DNA of 64,000 nt from Macrophomina tecta (GCA_024180945.1 JAKSGN010000036.1:1736001-1800000), one strand, 5' to 3'; numbered from the stretch's first letter, positions 46,281 to 58,540 are shown. Notes: generated from the letters alone by a model not told the origin. Made by a program: numbers and translations.

Positions 46281-49098
46281 AGATAAAAAATTGGCTGGGA
46301 ACAACAAATGCGCAATCAAATGATATCACGGTTCCTTTCTATCTTTGGGTAATGCCCATAAATACATGTGTTTGGCGTGGAAGGGTGCGCAAATTCATAT
46401 GCATATACCGCACTGCGTGAGTTCGAGCAAGACGCGCTTAATCTGTACGAAGACGCAGATTGAGAACTATGGGGAGCCCTCATCCTCATTGGCTCTAGAA
46501 GGGATAATTGGCCAAAAGATGGCGGCGCGCTGGCGTCGGTGGGGCCTTTTTTTAATGACGGCTTCTCTGGGATGGAGCCATTCACGCAATATGTCATCAC
46601 ATTTGAGACCTGTGAAAGTCCAAGGTTAAGTGCTGCAACCGAAAGTCCTGCAGCGAAAACTTACGAAACCGATATGGTTGGGTATAGTAAGAAGACTAAC
46701 GGTACATTACTGGCCTTATTATGACTACAAGCATATCTGACTTGGCATTGTATACACGAACCTCAACAACGCGTACTTACGAAACCCATTATTTTGGGCC
46801 TTGTTGAGCTTGCCTTCTCCGATTCTACATACACAATTGCTCAACGTGAAATTCTACCTGGCCAGACTATACAACAATGAGTATATGTAGTACCTGCAAG
46901 AACGTCATACTGGAAAGTACGCTAGACAAAGTCTACCGGCATCCAATTGAGTGTTTACATCTGTGTATGTTCCTGCAATAGAATCCGGTGGAGACCGCGA
47001 CCTTTCTCATGGAGTCTCGTGTTTGTGCGCGAGTCATAGTCTGCTCCAGGCCTCCTTCGGCAGGCTATGATGCCAGTGCTCTGATTGATACTGTTCCACG
47101 TCAGGGAATTACGGCAGCGAAGGCGGGATCGCTAAGGCGGGCATCATATTTCCAGATCGCTAACCTGGCTTACATCATAGACGGTCTGCCTTGTGTGTTG
47201 TGGCATGATTGATCTGAGTTCCCCTTGCAAAATATGGCGGAGAATCGATCAATATTCACCACAAGGGTTCAAAGAATAATTTGAACGCCAATCCAAATTT
47301 GATGGGCTTTTACTTGCTGATAAAGAAAAGAACGAGCTGTACGTTTATAGCCCAGCGAAGAGCTTTACCGAAGCAGGCAAACCGGCTATGCCGACTGTTT
47401 ATTTCGGTGCTGTTGATATTCCCTGGAGGATCGGCGAGCTTGTCATGGCCCGCGTGTATTATGATCTCCATTTTCGCTACCGCAAGGTCGGATCTTAGCG
47501 GGATCGCGAACGCGAGATACGCGAAGTAATTGCCAACTGGAAAGAATAGAGGTTGTAAATTAGGTACCATGACTCTGCTGCAATATAAAAAAATATCAGA
47601 TGTCAAAGAATGAGATAACGCTGACACGCCACCACGCAGAGTCACCGCACGCACGCCCAAACTGCTTGTAGATGGTGGCGAGTCAGCTGATTTGTGTCAG
47701 AGGTGGAGGGCAACACCAACGATTTGCTGGTGAATAATAGACAGACTTGCTTCTGGTATGATACCGGGATAGCTTTCAGGAGCTCGGCCCATGTAAGACT
47801 GAGAATGGCATGACTCTTAGGCAGGCCATTTCCTGAAGAGGACAGGCGCCATAGAAAGTATTATTAATAAACAAGCTCTGTTTAGTGTCACCTATTTTGG
47901 AGAGCAAGCAACGTATCAAGATGGGAAAAGGCTCTCTTTTCCGGCCGGGCCAATCAACTGCGGAGGCCAACCCCTCTTTCTGCGACCTCTGGCCGCATAG
48001 GCTTGATAGTGCTGTGGCTGTACAACATGGAATCAACTATGAGGAAGAGTGAGCTGAAGCACCCAGTCTTTTTCCTTGTTGGTCTTGAACTTTACTTGTC
48101 TATGAACTAGCTGTGGAATATTCTTCCTCATGCTTTGATGCGATGCCCGCGGAGGCGACGGGCCTCGGGGCCGAAATTTTTGCGCCGGCTCTATGGCGCC
48201 CCTTGGACAATATGGAAAATACCATGTTCCAATCGGGCAGGTTTCCCCGCGTGGGAGGCCTAACCGTGCGGTTCTGCTGATCATACGGCGCCTTGGTCCT
48301 CACGGCCAATTGAATCGTCGATCGAACGAGTACGAGTGCTTGAAACGCCCGTCAGGGGAAGTGATGCAGCAGGAGAAATTCGGTGAAGATGCCTAGAAAG
48401 TACATTTCTATGCCTCCATGTGGACGTTCTGGAAGTAATATTCTTTTATGGAGGACAGTCGATCTGATCAACGGCTGATCACTCAACCAGTGGTAACACT
48501 ACGTCTTCTTTTGTTTGTGTGAGGGACTGAGTTGCCTCTTTCGAATTAGCAATGCTTTTCTGCAGTAAGCGTTGGTGATAACATCCCTGAATCTTCCCCC
48601 CTTCCCCGCTCTTCGTTATCCGGGAATAGGGCCGTTACTATGGCTTCCTTTCGAAACTCGACTACACGGGCTTTTCCGCAGGCGTTAGCACGCCTTTACA
48701 CCTTTTTTTTGGTGGGCGAATCAGGGGTTCCACTTCTCTATCTGTGACAAGTATCGTATCCCTCCCTTTTCTGGTCTCCTTCATCTCCGCACTCGCTTAA
48801 CGAGCGCCTCAATGCTTGTCCGGAATGCTTGTTAGGAAGCGATTTGCATTGCCCTATGACAAACGAAACAACCCTCGAAACAAGACTGTGTCAACCATCA
48901 CGTCTGGAGATTAAGCGAGGCCCCCAACGGTTTTTCCGTCCATCAGGCCATCAGTCGGATACAACAGGAAGCGCTCAGGCCCTAGCCAGCTAGCTTCCAA
49001 TATAAAACCAACGATTCACGTTTTGAAGGCAGCAACATACACAGCAACCGCAGACATTCACATAACCTACAATCACTACACACAAACTCTCCGCAATA
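46281..49098. other. 2.8-kb stretch without a supported gene
   Basis: Contains short open frames on both strands (for example near 46990-47210, 47310-47660 and 47780-48310) with no recognisable domain and no convincing splice extension. Base composition is more AT-rich than in the housekeeping block. Could be decayed sequence. The final part (C/T/A-rich with CACAAACTC before ATG 49099) looks like a fungal leader. Confidence 0.4.
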
Positions 49099-49878
49099 AT
49101 GCCTTCTTCGCGACAGATTCTCTCGGCTTTCGCTGCCGTTGCCTTCACCTCCGTTGAGGCTGCCATGGGCCCTGCTTTCAGCACCGGTCCTGTCAGCTCT
49201 GGCTCCTGGATCCGTGAGGCTACCTCTACCCTCGTCCTGCCCAAGGCTCCCAGCGGCTCCTCTGGAGATGCCTCCCTCTGGGTTGGCATGGGTACTTCGA
49301 ACGGCGACCTGATTCAGTCCATTGCCGACAACTGGAATTCCGACAGCTGGAGTATCTTCGGCTACACTCTCCTGAGCACCGGCGGTGAGTGTGCCTTGCG
49401 TACTTTCATCTGGTGGCCTGTGCTGACATACGCAGCCAACTCTCAAATGCCCGTCCAGACCGATGAGACTGCCGCCGCTGCCGGCGACAAGATCACCATG
49501 CACTACAAGTTCGACGATGCTTCCGGCAACTACACCCAGATCGTCTCCATTAACGGCAAGGCTGTGGCCGAGCTCTCCACCAGCGATGGCCACGCTCAGG
49601 GCTGGGGCAGCGCTGTCGAGTGCGCCGAGGAGAACTGCGGCACCATGCCCGCTCACTGTAAGTTTTGCTTCAAAGGACCAGCTACGAAAGCGGCACGCTG
49701 ACAAATTATTCCAGCCTGGGAGGACACTAAGATCATCTTGGATTCTGCTGATCCCAACTACATCAACACCATGGGCAAGGGCGAGGGTGTTACTGGCGAA
49801 ATGAGCACCAGTGATGGCGGCAAGACCTGGACTGTCACCACCATCAACATCCCTGAGTTCACCTTCGGCAGCTCGTAA
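49099..49878 (+). CDS. secreted protein, eqolisin/ConA-like fold suspected
   Basis: Exons 49099-49384, 49436-49657 and 49715-49878 give 223 aa; introns are 51 and 57 bp, both phase 1. A signal peptide (MPSSRQILSAFAAVAFTSVEA) is followed by GPAFSTGPVSSGSW. The body is rich in Thr, Ser and Gly and in alternating beta-strand patterns: LWVGMGTSNGDLIQSI, WSIFGYTLL, GDKITMHYKFDDASGNYTQIVSINGK. Further on come WGSAVECAEENCGTMPAH (the likely disulfide) and a closing strand near the C-terminus. The W-x-G and D-x-I-Q patterns resemble the beta-sandwich of G1 peptidases (eqolisins), but I do not see a full catalytic Gln/Glu pair, so a non-peptidase relative is as likely. Codon use is strongly biased to C-ending codons, suggesting high expression. 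Confidence 0.75.
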
Positions 49879-50507
49879 TTACTTTCATCCTTTTCTTGTC
49901 TTCCACTGTAAATAAATAAATAAAAGTTAAATGTAAATACCTGGCTTAATATTTGCGCATCACGATTAAGCAGTTTGCAGAAATTTTTGACAATGTCCCA
50001 AAGCCAATCCAGTGGCTTCGACTGAAAGACCTGTGCGCTCATCAGAGCGCTGATCAGAGGTTGCGAGGCACGAACGCCGTCTGTATCAAGCGAATTTAAG
50101 GTTTAGCATGGCAATAAGCTTTTAAACATCAATATAAACGAGGACTATCTCAGAAAACCTCTAAGCTTATATACGGGCCCGTCGCGATAAACCTACAATG
50201 AAATGCAGAAATACTCCGACAAAGCCATCGAAAGACAACAGAGCGCACAGATGCGGGGCGTACTTTAACGCAACAGCAACAACCCAACACCCCCTAATAC
50301 AATCCCAACCCCAACGCTGTTGAACGATAAAGAACCACAAGGGAAAAAAGTCTTGTCTGATGCCGCGTCTAGGGTAAATATTGAGCAATAAAGATAATAG
50401 ATGGCAAAGGGGCCAGCATCAGCGGGCATCTCGATCCCCGGTTCCACAACACTCTCACTTAAACTCACAATCTTTCAACGGATATTCCTTGTTCAGTCAT
50501 TACCAAG
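49879..50507. other. intergenic region
   Basis: 3' UTR of the secreted protein (AATAAATAAATAAA at about 49912) and spacer; no gene seen. Confidence 0.5.
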
Positions 50508-51190
50508 ATGCGTTTCAACATCTCCCTTGTTCTGGCCGGTGCCAATATTGCTAATGCAGCGGCCATCCCCGAGTCTATTGCCATAGCTGGCGAAATCACT
50601 GGCGATGTCAAGGTTGCCGTGAGGGTATGCTTCTTCGCTGTCCATCGTCAGGACCGAAACTGACAACTCCCCCCGGACGACAAAGCTGTCGAGCGCTTCG
50701 ACCCCTCTGTTGATGTCGCTCTTGCCAAGCGCCAGAACCAGAGCCTCACGGCCGAAGTTGTCAGTGGCCAGTCTGGTGACGCCGGCCTCGCCATCGGCAA
50801 AATTTTCAACGCCCTCCTAGAGAAGGTCGTGCCGCTTAAGGACTGGAACCCGGCCGGCGAGACTTTCACCCAGTAGACGACCCTTATGATGTGACAAAAC
50901 AAGCTTAACCATAGCAGGTGGCCCGCTGTCGTTTGATAAAACAAGAGCTGGGCATCCAAGAACAGCGCCATCTCGGAAGTCGTCGACATGAAGCTCAAGA
51001 TGGGCGCTCCGCACACCGACCAACAAATTTGATGCCCAGGGTGACGGTGTCTATATCAAAGTGAGCATGCTGGCTCCATCATGCGATGTCTTGGTCGGCA
51101 ACTGACTGAAGTGTATCACAGCTGTGCTACCGCGACAACAGCAACAGCCGGAGCTTCGATGGCAAGATTGGCGATCTCACCCGCAACTAG
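50508..51190 (+). pseudogene. decayed small secreted protein gene
   Basis: ATG 50508 opens a signal peptide (MRFNISLVLAGANIANAAA) and about 18 further codons before a GTATGC donor. The next coding-like block (50686-50872) reads VERFDPSVDVALAKR...KDWNPAGETFTQ and stops at TAG. Beyond it, homologous-looking pieces continue in changing frames: MxQNKLNHSRWPAVV with TGA stops, then KFDAQGDGVYIK at about 51027, a 60-70-bp intron, and a last exon LCYRDNSNSRSFDGKIGDLTRN ending at 51190. This resembles a family of fungal secreted proteins with a D-W-N-x-A-R-E-x-F-T block, a CY motif and a C-terminal GDLTC; I believe it is the family labelled DUF7888. Phase does not match across the first intron, and the expected terminal Cys residues are missing. 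It is a relic, not a working gene. Confidence 0.5.
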
Positions 51191-51815
51191 GCGTAGATCA
51201 GCTGTTCATTCATCAAGCGTTGATCGTACTCTTCCGATACTGTCTTGACGTCCACCATTGTTTATGCGCCGATTTTTCGGGCACGACCGCGCAGCATCTA
51301 ATGGTGAACCACATTACCAGTAGTCTCATGGAATGAATAAGATTGATGCCTTCCAATCATTTATTTTTCCTAGGAACCTTGTGCATATTTTGGACCGAAC
51401 AGTGCTTTGTCCCTCGTGCGGACACCGTTGCCGCTACGAAACAATGAAGCGGCTCGGTCCGGAACGTCGATTACCCGAACAGGAAGTCTTCCACAGGAAA
51501 TAGCGGGGAGGGCGGAGAATTTTCCGGACGGGGATTAGCAAGCAATAGGCGGTAGGGCTCACCACCAGTCAACTGATCTCGCGATCTTCGGTGATACAGA
51601 TGAAAGCAGGATAGCAGGCTCTGTTCTGCCAATGTGGCACAGCAAATCGCCCATCGGGAGAGGGAAAAAAAAATGCAGTGCACTGACTCGACGAGCGGCG
51701 AAGGCGTCCAACAGTCGCCCTCTGGGGCTTTCGGCGCAGGTATTTATGGACCACCTGATCGCACATCTGCAGGACGCGCAGGCTACACAGAGCTCTCTTT
51801 CCGTCTTTGCCGACC
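51191..51815. other. intergenic region
   Basis: Spacer and promoter of the SnoaL-like gene. A short A-run precedes the leader. No gene seen. Confidence 0.45.
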
Positions 51816-52526
51816 ATGCAGCTCCCAGCCTCCTTCCTCCTCGCCGGCTGGCTCACCTTCAGCCTCGGGGCCAGCCAGCGGGCGCAGCGCATCCTCGCCT
51901 CCGCCGCTCCGACCCCATCCGACTCCTCCGCCGCGGCGTCGTGCCCCGCCCTCGCCCCGCGCCCGCTGACGGTGCAAGAGCTCAGCACGGCGTTCCCGCC
52001 TCGCGCCGTCTACGACGCCGCGGCCGTCGAGTCGATCAAACGCAGCCTCACGCTCTACGCCTTCGCCATCGACGGGCGCGACTGGGAGGCGCTGGCGTCC
52101 ATCTTCACCGATGATGCCACCGCCAACTACGGCGCGCCGATCGGCGAGCTGAGCGGACTGGACACGATCAAGGAGACGCTGCCGCCGTACCTGACCATCT
52201 ACACGTCGACGCAGCACATGCTTGGCACGCAGCTGGTGGATGTCTGCGGCGAGGGGGCCGCTGTGTCGATCACGTATTTCACAGCGGCGCACTTCCGCAA
52301 TGACACGTCGAGCCCGACGGCGCCGGTGGACGACAGTCAGGTGTTGTATGCGTTTGGGCAATACCAGGATCGGTGGAGGAGGGAAGGCGGGGCCCAGGGA
52401 CAATGGAAGATTGAGCATCGGAACTTGGTGTATATGGTGAGTCTCTGTCCTGCGCCTGGGTGGTTGGGGCGACGGGGTCACTGATGTGGTGCGTGTTAGG
52501 GACCCTTTATCTCCGATATCTCCTGA
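51816..52526 (+). CDS. secreted SnoaL/NTF2-like domain protein
   Basis: Exons 51816-52436 and 52500-52526 give 215 aa; the intron is 63 bp, phase 0, and the last exon encodes only GPFISDIS. The start is ATG 51816. A signal peptide (MQLPASFLLAGWLTFSLGASQ) precedes a Ser/Ala/Pro linker and one SnoaL-like cone-shaped domain: IKRSLTLYAFAIDGRDWEALASIF, then DDATANYG, TQHMLGT, and YFTAAHFRND...YAFGQYQDRW. SnoaL-like proteins include polyketide cyclases, dehydratases and binding proteins; the fungal secreted ones are mostly uncharacterised. It is GC-rich in third positions. It sits tail-to-tail with the lyase gene (52674), only 147 bp away. Confidence 0.78.
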
Positions 52527-52673
52527 GTATACACTGCTCTTTAACGGCCGGACACGACTTTACCATGACTGCAGCTTGCATTAGCACAAGGCTGAAGACT
52601 TACGAGTTATCCACTTTCATTATACCCTAGCTCAGAGTAGCCAAATCAAATGCCATGATCAATGCCCGCTCCT

Positions 52674-54131
52674 TCACGCCTCGCCGGCCCTGCTCTTCCC
52701 CTCAGCCTCAACCTGCCCTACCAGCTCATCGATCATCAGCTGGCAGCACCCCAGGTACTTTGTTGGATCGCACAACTCCTCCAGCGCCTCCCCCTTCAAA
52801 TGCCTCGTCACCTCGGGCACCCTCTCCAAGCTCTCCTGCAGCGAGATGCCCTCCTCATGCGCCGCCACACACGCGCGATACACAATCTCGTGCGCCTCCT
52901 GCCTGCCCGTCCACCGCGCCAGCCCCATCATCACCGCCTCGGCGCAAATCAGGCCCCTCGTGCTCACCAGGTTCTGCATCATCGCCCCCTCGTGCACGAC
53001 CAGGCCCGCCAGCGCAAACACCGCCTGCGCCAGCGCCCCGACGCAGGCGACGAACGCGGTCGGCACGGCCGCCCACTCGAGGTGCCACGGCCCGCTCGCG
53101 CGCTCAAAGTCGCTGACCATGCCGTCCAGCACGAGCCCGGCCTGCGCGCGCAGGATCTTGCTCTGCGCCAGCATGACCTCGCTCGAGATGGGGTTGCGCT
53201 TCTGCGGCATGGTCGACGACGCGCCGCGGTGCGGCACGTACGGCTCCGCCACCTCGCCCAGCTCGTTGGACGACATGACGATCAGGTCGAGCGCCAGCTT
53301 GCCGAGCGTGCCGCCGACCAGCGCCAGGTAGTTGACGCAGTCGGCGACGCCGTCGCGCGCGACGTGCCAGGTGACGACCGGGTCGCGCAGCGCGAGGATG
53401 GCGGCGACGCGTTTGCGCACCCGCAGGCCGGCCGCTGAGGGGCCGAGCGAGGCGAGCGTGCCGGCGGCGCCGCCGAATTGCGCGAGGAGGGTGGTTTGCT
53501 TGAGCGAGGGGAGCCGCGCCAGGTGCCGGTTGATGGAGGACAGCCAGACGGCGCATTTGTAGCCGAAGGTGATGGGCAGGGCGTGCTGCAGGTGCGTGCG
53601 GCCGGCCATGGGGGTGTCGCGGTAGCGGGTAGCGAGCGAGGTGAGGGTGGCCTGGAGGGTGAGGAGGTGGCGCTCGACGATGGAGAGGCCCTGTTTGATT
53701 TGCAGGATGGAGGCCAGGTCCATGATGTCTTGGGTGGTGGCGCCCCAGTGGATGTAGCCCGCTGCGGAGTGGTGGTGGTGCTGTTAGCTTCGCCGGGTAG
53801 GAAGAGCGGGTGGAGTAGCATGCGGGAACGCACAAGCCTCTTCGGGGACCCATTTGGACATTTGCTCGACAAGCGGCAGGACCGGGTAGCCGACGATTTC
53901 GGTCCGTGCCGCGAGCAGCTCCCAGTCGACTTTGGAGACGTCGCTGTGCTGGCGGATTGTGGCCGCGGCTTCAGCGGGAATCACGCCCTCAGCCGCTTCG
54001 GCCTGCGCAAGCGCGCATTCGGCTTCGATGAGGTTGGCAACGTAGGCGCGCTCGGAGAAGCATTGGCGGATCTCTTCGGTGCCGAAGATGTTGCCAAACA
54101 GCTTGGAGTCGAAGACTGTGGTTGCCGACAT
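52674..54131 (-). CDS. class II lyase, adenylosuccinate lyase / CMLE superfamily
   Basis: Two exons on the minus strand, 53834-54131 and 52674-53761, give 461 aa; the intron is 72 bp, phase 1. The start is ATG 54131. Superfamily motifs: GYIHWGATTQDIMD (substrate-binding His and Thr), GRTHLQHALPITFGYK, and the signature SSTMPQKRNPISSEV near residues 280-294, whose mobile loop carries the catalytic Ser. The arrangement and C-terminal helices (AHEEGISLQESL..., AIRHLKG-like, LDPTKYLG-like) match bacterial-type 3-carboxy-cis,cis-muconate cycloisomerase (PcaB) and its adenylosuccinate lyase-like relatives rather than the housekeeping fungal Ade13. A role in aromatic or nucleotide-like side metabolism is inferred. 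Very GC-rich third positions. Confidence 0.82.
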
Positions 54132-55183
54132 GGGTGCAAATGGATCGGGGCTGATTCGCGGGGGTTTGGCGAGATTCTTGCCCAGCAAGAGGCTAAGCTT
54201 TTATAGCCTGCACGATCTTGGGCACCCCCGTCGCGGCAAGCATATTGATGTAACGCCAGTCGATTCGTCTTCATGAACCTGGGAGGCCATGCTCGTCGTG
54301 TTTCCTGATCAGGACAGCCCACATATGGGGTGCAGCACCGGGGCTCCGATACCGGAGCACTGCTTTATGTCATCAGCTTCGCTGCCACTGGCCGGCCGTG
54401 CTACACTACCCCACCCCAGTCGAGACGAGGCGTGTTCAACACCACCGTAGACGTAACCTCGGCGGGGCCCGAGCAATCGCAGCGTGAAATCTGAGCTCGG
54501 GGCTGTGGGTACGGGCCCAGGCGTGCGAGGTCGGTGTCAAAACGTACTGCAGCGCCTCGTGTTTCCCCTTGCGGCAACGAAAGCGTCCATTCGGATGCGA
54601 CACCATCCGCCCTGCCACTAAATATCACTTCTGGACCAATGCTTCGGCTCTCTCACTTCAATTTTGGCCTCTTACCTCCAAGCAGGGCTCATTTCTTATG
54701 CTTTTGCCTACGCTTGCCTGCCTGCTTCATGACCAAAGTCGGTACCAGCTGTAAAGGGGGAAAGGAAGTGCATCGTGCGATGTGGAGACTGCCATGGCTG
54801 CGGGGGATGCAGAATGGACAAAAAAGCGCAGGAGACGGGAGGGCATCTGCGTGCGGATCTGATATAGAATTTGATTGGTCCCGGCCGCCTCCCAGTCAGA
54901 TCCGTTCTCCGTACACTACCCGCAGAGCGATGTCGGAGCCGGTGGTACTTGGTCCCAAATTCCCCACAACATGGTAGGAAAGAGCCATTGGACATCGTTT
55001 CTTTGCCGATCTTCCTATCATCCAGTCGGATAATTTTGCGCCGTTGATAGACTCGGCTGTCAGCTCCTCACTCAAGTTAGCCTTCACTAGACCTCTTGTC
55101 CTTGATCAACGTGGAATTCGGATGGCTTGATTTACACAATAAAAAGCTTTCTCACATGACTTACATCATCATTCTATAAGGTC
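54132..55183. other. intergenic region
   Basis: 1 kb between the lyase start and the HET-gene stop. Short overlapping frames only. Confidence 0.5.
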
Positions 55184-57655
55184 TCACATAAGCCTGACCA
55201 CATCCATGCTGATGCTCTCCATGCCCATGGCCTCGCCCGCCATCAGTCCGTGGACATAACACTCCCCAACCAATTGGTACGTCCCACTGCCACCTTTCTC
55301 CCGGAGAAGGAACGGTACATGGCATCCCGGGAAAACGCAAACAACATCCCCAGCCCTGGCATGGTTTGGAAAGAGGCCAAAGTACTTCTTGTCCGTCGTT
55401 CCGAACCTCCTGTTGCGCATGGCATGCCGCACTGCCTTCTGCACATCCTGGAACGTCTTTGCGAGCTTCCGCTGCCCAACTTCCCCAGGCTGCTTCTTCG
55501 TCTCTTTTTTGTTTTTCCTGCCTTTTCCATGATGCTCAGGTATACTAGGCGATATTTGAACATCTGGACGCTCAGTTGGAGGGTGCGGTAATCCCCAGTT
55601 TCCGAGATGAGCAACCGTCAATTTGCCCCTGTGTCCGTCCGGTAGTTCTTGCCTCTTGTCGTATTCTTGATCAGGCAGAGAATACTTGGCGCCCGTCGCA
55701 GAGTCGAGCAAGAGGCTGAAAATCATCGACCAGCTTTGCGGACATCGTTGCTTCCCCGACTCATCCTTTCCAGCCACCAACGTCTGCCAGAAAGCCTCGA
55801 AAATCTTGCAGCCACTGACATATTTGCAAGGCTCCGAGCAAACGCACTTACCTCGACAGGCATACCTCTTCCCCACGAACTCCAAACAAACAAGCATATC
55901 GTTAGCTCGGTCCTCTGCCGGCGGGAGCCCCAAATGCGGCTCCTCAAATGGCGCACTCAAGTCCCCAACAACATCAACCACTTTCCCCTTCAGCACCAAC
56001 TCCCGCCCACCCCCATCAATTTCCAACTCCGGATCCCCCTCCCCCCCGGCCTCATAAAACGCCAACGTACTCGTCGAGTGCCCCAGCGCGTCCGTCACGC
56101 GCGCCCTCGCCCAATCCGGACACCACGACGGCAGCGCCTCCGCCTCGGGCTCGTGATCGACGCAAATCAGCACATCGAAGACGGAGAACCTGGCGGTCCG
56201 CAGGCCCCGGCCGCCCTGCGCCTTCCTCTCCGCCCTCGCCGCCTCGTCCGCCGCCTCGCGCACGAACCCGACGCCCACCTCGCGAAACAGCTCGCCCGCG
56301 CCGCGCGCGTAGTCGACCCGGATGTCCAGCGCCTCGCCGCCGCACACGCCCAGCAGCCCGTACACCTTGTCGTGCGCGAAGTAGCACCGCGCGTACCGCG
56401 TGAAGACCAGCGCGTCGACGAGCCGCAGCGGGTGCTGCGCCTGCATGTACTGCTCGCGCTGGAAGCTCAGGTCGAGCGCCGTGCGGCAGCCGTCCGCGTC
56501 GTCTTGCGCCGCGCTGCGCCGCGGCGACAGCAGCAGCCGGTGCAGGCCGCTGAGGATGAGCGTGTTGCAGGCGTTGGAGAACTCTTCGAAGGGCATGGTC
56601 GTGAGGCGGGAGGGGGAGGAGGAGGAGGAGGAGGAGGTGCTGGTGGTAGTGGCGGTGCTGGTGCTGCCACACACCATCCACGGGTTGTCGGAGAGGATGG
56701 CTTCTTGGATGACCCAGAGGCGTTGGAACCAGGGGCGCGCGAAGAGGGCGCGTAGGTGGCGCCAAGACGGCGAGGCAGCGGACGGGAGGAGCAACTGTGG
56801 GAGGTCACCCGCGGTGAGTGCTGTGCTGCTGTGGAATTGAAGGGTGATGCGGATTTGGCGGAGGAGGTCGAAGGCGAGGGCCATGTCTTCGGAGTCGTTC
56901 GTGGCGGCAGGGTCGTTGCAGGGGCTGAGGGCGATGCCTTCGCCGAGCCAGATGGCGGTGTTGAGGGCGCGGGAATAAATTTTGGACATGAGTGGGATCT
57001 GCTGTTTCTTCTCCTCGGCGTTGGTTTGGTCGATGCAGATCTGATCAATCCACATCACGATAGCGTGGTCTGTTCTTCTGAAGTGGCGCAATGCCGTATC
57101 GAGTGATATGGTGATAGGAAGGGGCTGCCCGTCGCATTCAATCTTGGCGTCGAAGCCGCCGGTGCCCCACGTGTAACTCAAGGCGGTATAGAATACTGGC
57201 CGCTCCAAGTCCATGGGTAGGACGTGCTTGGTCTTCAAACCGAAGTATGGACCTTCCGTGTTTGGAACCATCAGGACCCTCTCGTACTGGAACTCGACGG
57301 TGCAATGCACAAGAGAAGTTTTGATCGGATCGTTGTAATCTCCTGGGTGTATCTCGAGGACTCGAACCTCGTACTGGTCCGCAATAGGTCTGTAGACGCT
57401 GCTTGGTTTATCGATGGCTGGCGTATCCTCGGTCATCACTGGCGTCTCTTTTCTCTTGGCTCTCTTCTCGGCAATCCACCTCGACAGTTGCTCGTGGAAG
57501 ACAGCATTGCGGGGGTTGCGGTAAGGAGCAGCCTCTTCATTCAGCCCATCCGCTCTTGCAAGCTCAAACGATCCACTACCGTAATCGCCAAGGTGGTCAA
57601 AGGCGTCGCGTTCAAACTCGGGGTCCGGATAGCGGTCTAGTATGGTACCTGCCAT
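55184..57655 (-). CDS. HET-domain (heterokaryon incompatibility) protein
   Basis: A single exon of 823 aa from ATG 57655. The HET domain spans about residues 155-320 and has its three blocks: FYTALSYTWG, AIVMWIDQICIDQTNAEEKKQQIPLMSKIYSRA with the conserved Trp-x-Asp-x-x-Cys-Ile-(D/N)-Q, and TAIWLGEG. The remainder is long and poorly conserved, with a small Cys cluster (CRGKCVCSEPCKYVSGC) about three-quarters along. There is no NACHT, WD or TPR region, so this is a stand-alone HET protein. Proteins of this class can trigger cell death in non-self recognition between fungal strains; the partner is not visible here. It is intact and lies next to the transposon-broken GH5 gene. Confidence 0.88.
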   Translation of the reverse strand: MAGTILDRYPDPEFERDAFDHLGDYGSGSFELARADGLNEEAAPYRNPRNAVFHEQLSRWIAEKRAKRKETPVMTEDTPAIDKPSSVYRPIADQYEVRVLEIHPGDYNDPIKTSLVHCTVEFQYERVLMVPNTEGPYFGLKTKHVLPMDLERPVFYTALSYTWGTGGFDAKIECDGQPLPITISLDTALRHFRRTDHAIVMWIDQICIDQTNAEEKKQQIPLMSKIYSRALNTAIWLGEGIALSPCNDPAATNDSEDMALAFDLLRQIRITLQFHSSTALTAGDLPQLLLPSAASPSWRHLRALFARPWFQRLWVIQEAILSDNPWMVCGSTSTATTTSTSSSSSSSPSRLTTMPFEEFSNACNTLILSGLHRLLLSPRRSAAQDDADGCRTALDLSFQREQYMQAQHPLRLVDALVFTRYARCYFAHDKVYGLLGVCGGEALDIRVDYARGAGELFREVGVGFVREAADEAARAERKAQGGRGLRTARFSVFDVLICVDHEPEAEALPSWCPDWARARVTDALGHSTSTLAFYEAGGEGDPELEIDGGGRELVLKGKVVDVVGDLSAPFEEPHLGLPPAEDRANDMLVCLEFVGKRYACRGKCVCSEPCKYVSGCKIFEAFWQTLVAGKDESGKQRCPQSWSMIFSLLLDSATGAKYSLPDQEYDKRQELPDGHRGKLTVAHLGNWGLPHPPTERPDVQISPSIPEHHGKGRKNKKETKKQPGEVGQRKLAKTFQDVQKAVRHAMRNRRFGTTDKKYFGLFPNHARAGDVVCVFPGCHVPFLLREKGGSGTYQLVGECYVHGLMAGEAMGMESISMDVVRLM

Positions 57656-58167
57656 TGTTTTGCTCTCAGTGGATCGGGCAGAGAACCGGTCCTTGGGCGA
57701 TCGCAGTCTCCGTTGCTTGAGAGACGATGGTGCAGTTCAAGGCGTGGGATGGCAGCTGGGGAATGATTGAAGATAAAGCCCGTTGGATGTCTCAGCTCTG
57801 CCAGCTTGCAGTTATGGCTTGAATCCTTCAATGTTGGGGGCGGAAGCTCAGTCACGCGTCCGGACAGTCCCCACCAATCAAAAGGAGGATCTGCGCCACG
57901 TCGACCAGCAGTGTTTTCCAGCCACACCCGGCACAGGTGCGCGACTGTATATATCTAGATTTCAAGTTATAAAGTTTGAGGATCTTGAATTGGATGGGTA
58001 AGCTCTACCGCCCAGCCACAGAACCTCCGCACGCCGCAGCAACCCGCCGACACGCGTCGGTGCGCAAAAAGGGTGGTGAATTACTTAATCCATATGCTCC
58101 GCGTTACCTCTATACACAATTCGAAATATTCACGGGCCTGGGCATTGCCTGAATTCCTTTTTATTGG
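57656..58167. other. intergenic region
   Basis: HET-gene promoter and 3' end of the GH5 gene. No gene seen. Confidence 0.5.
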
Positions 58168-58540
58168 TTAGTGGAACTTTCCAGCAATGCAGTCCGTCAT
58201 CAGCTGCGTATCAACCCAGCTATTCCCGTTCTTTGTAGGCGTCAGATCCAGCTCGTACGTGCTGTCAAAAGACCCGGCAGACCAGCCAAGCCAGCCAAGG
58301 AACACGTCAGTGTTGTAGCTACACCACAAGTTAGTCTGTCATTCATACTAAATCATTCGTCAAACTTACTTCATCCAGTCCAGCTCCGCACATACATGCT
58401 GACTGCAGTCTCCACCGTTTCCACCACCAGTTTCGGTCAAGATACTTTCCAGAGTGTCAGCTCGTCCAAAAAATACTATGGCAGAATCTGCATTGTGGTC
58501 TGATACTCACGCTTTGCGTCCATGCGTCCTCAACCAGTCG

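Noticed and set aside
52662..53438. 259-codon open frame on the plus strand
   Set aside because: Antisense of the class II lyase, whose SSTMPQKRNP signature fixes the true strand.
55649..56755. 369-codon open frame on the plus strand
   Set aside because: Antisense of the HET-domain gene in a very GC-rich segment; its Arg/Pro-rich composition is typical of such shadows.
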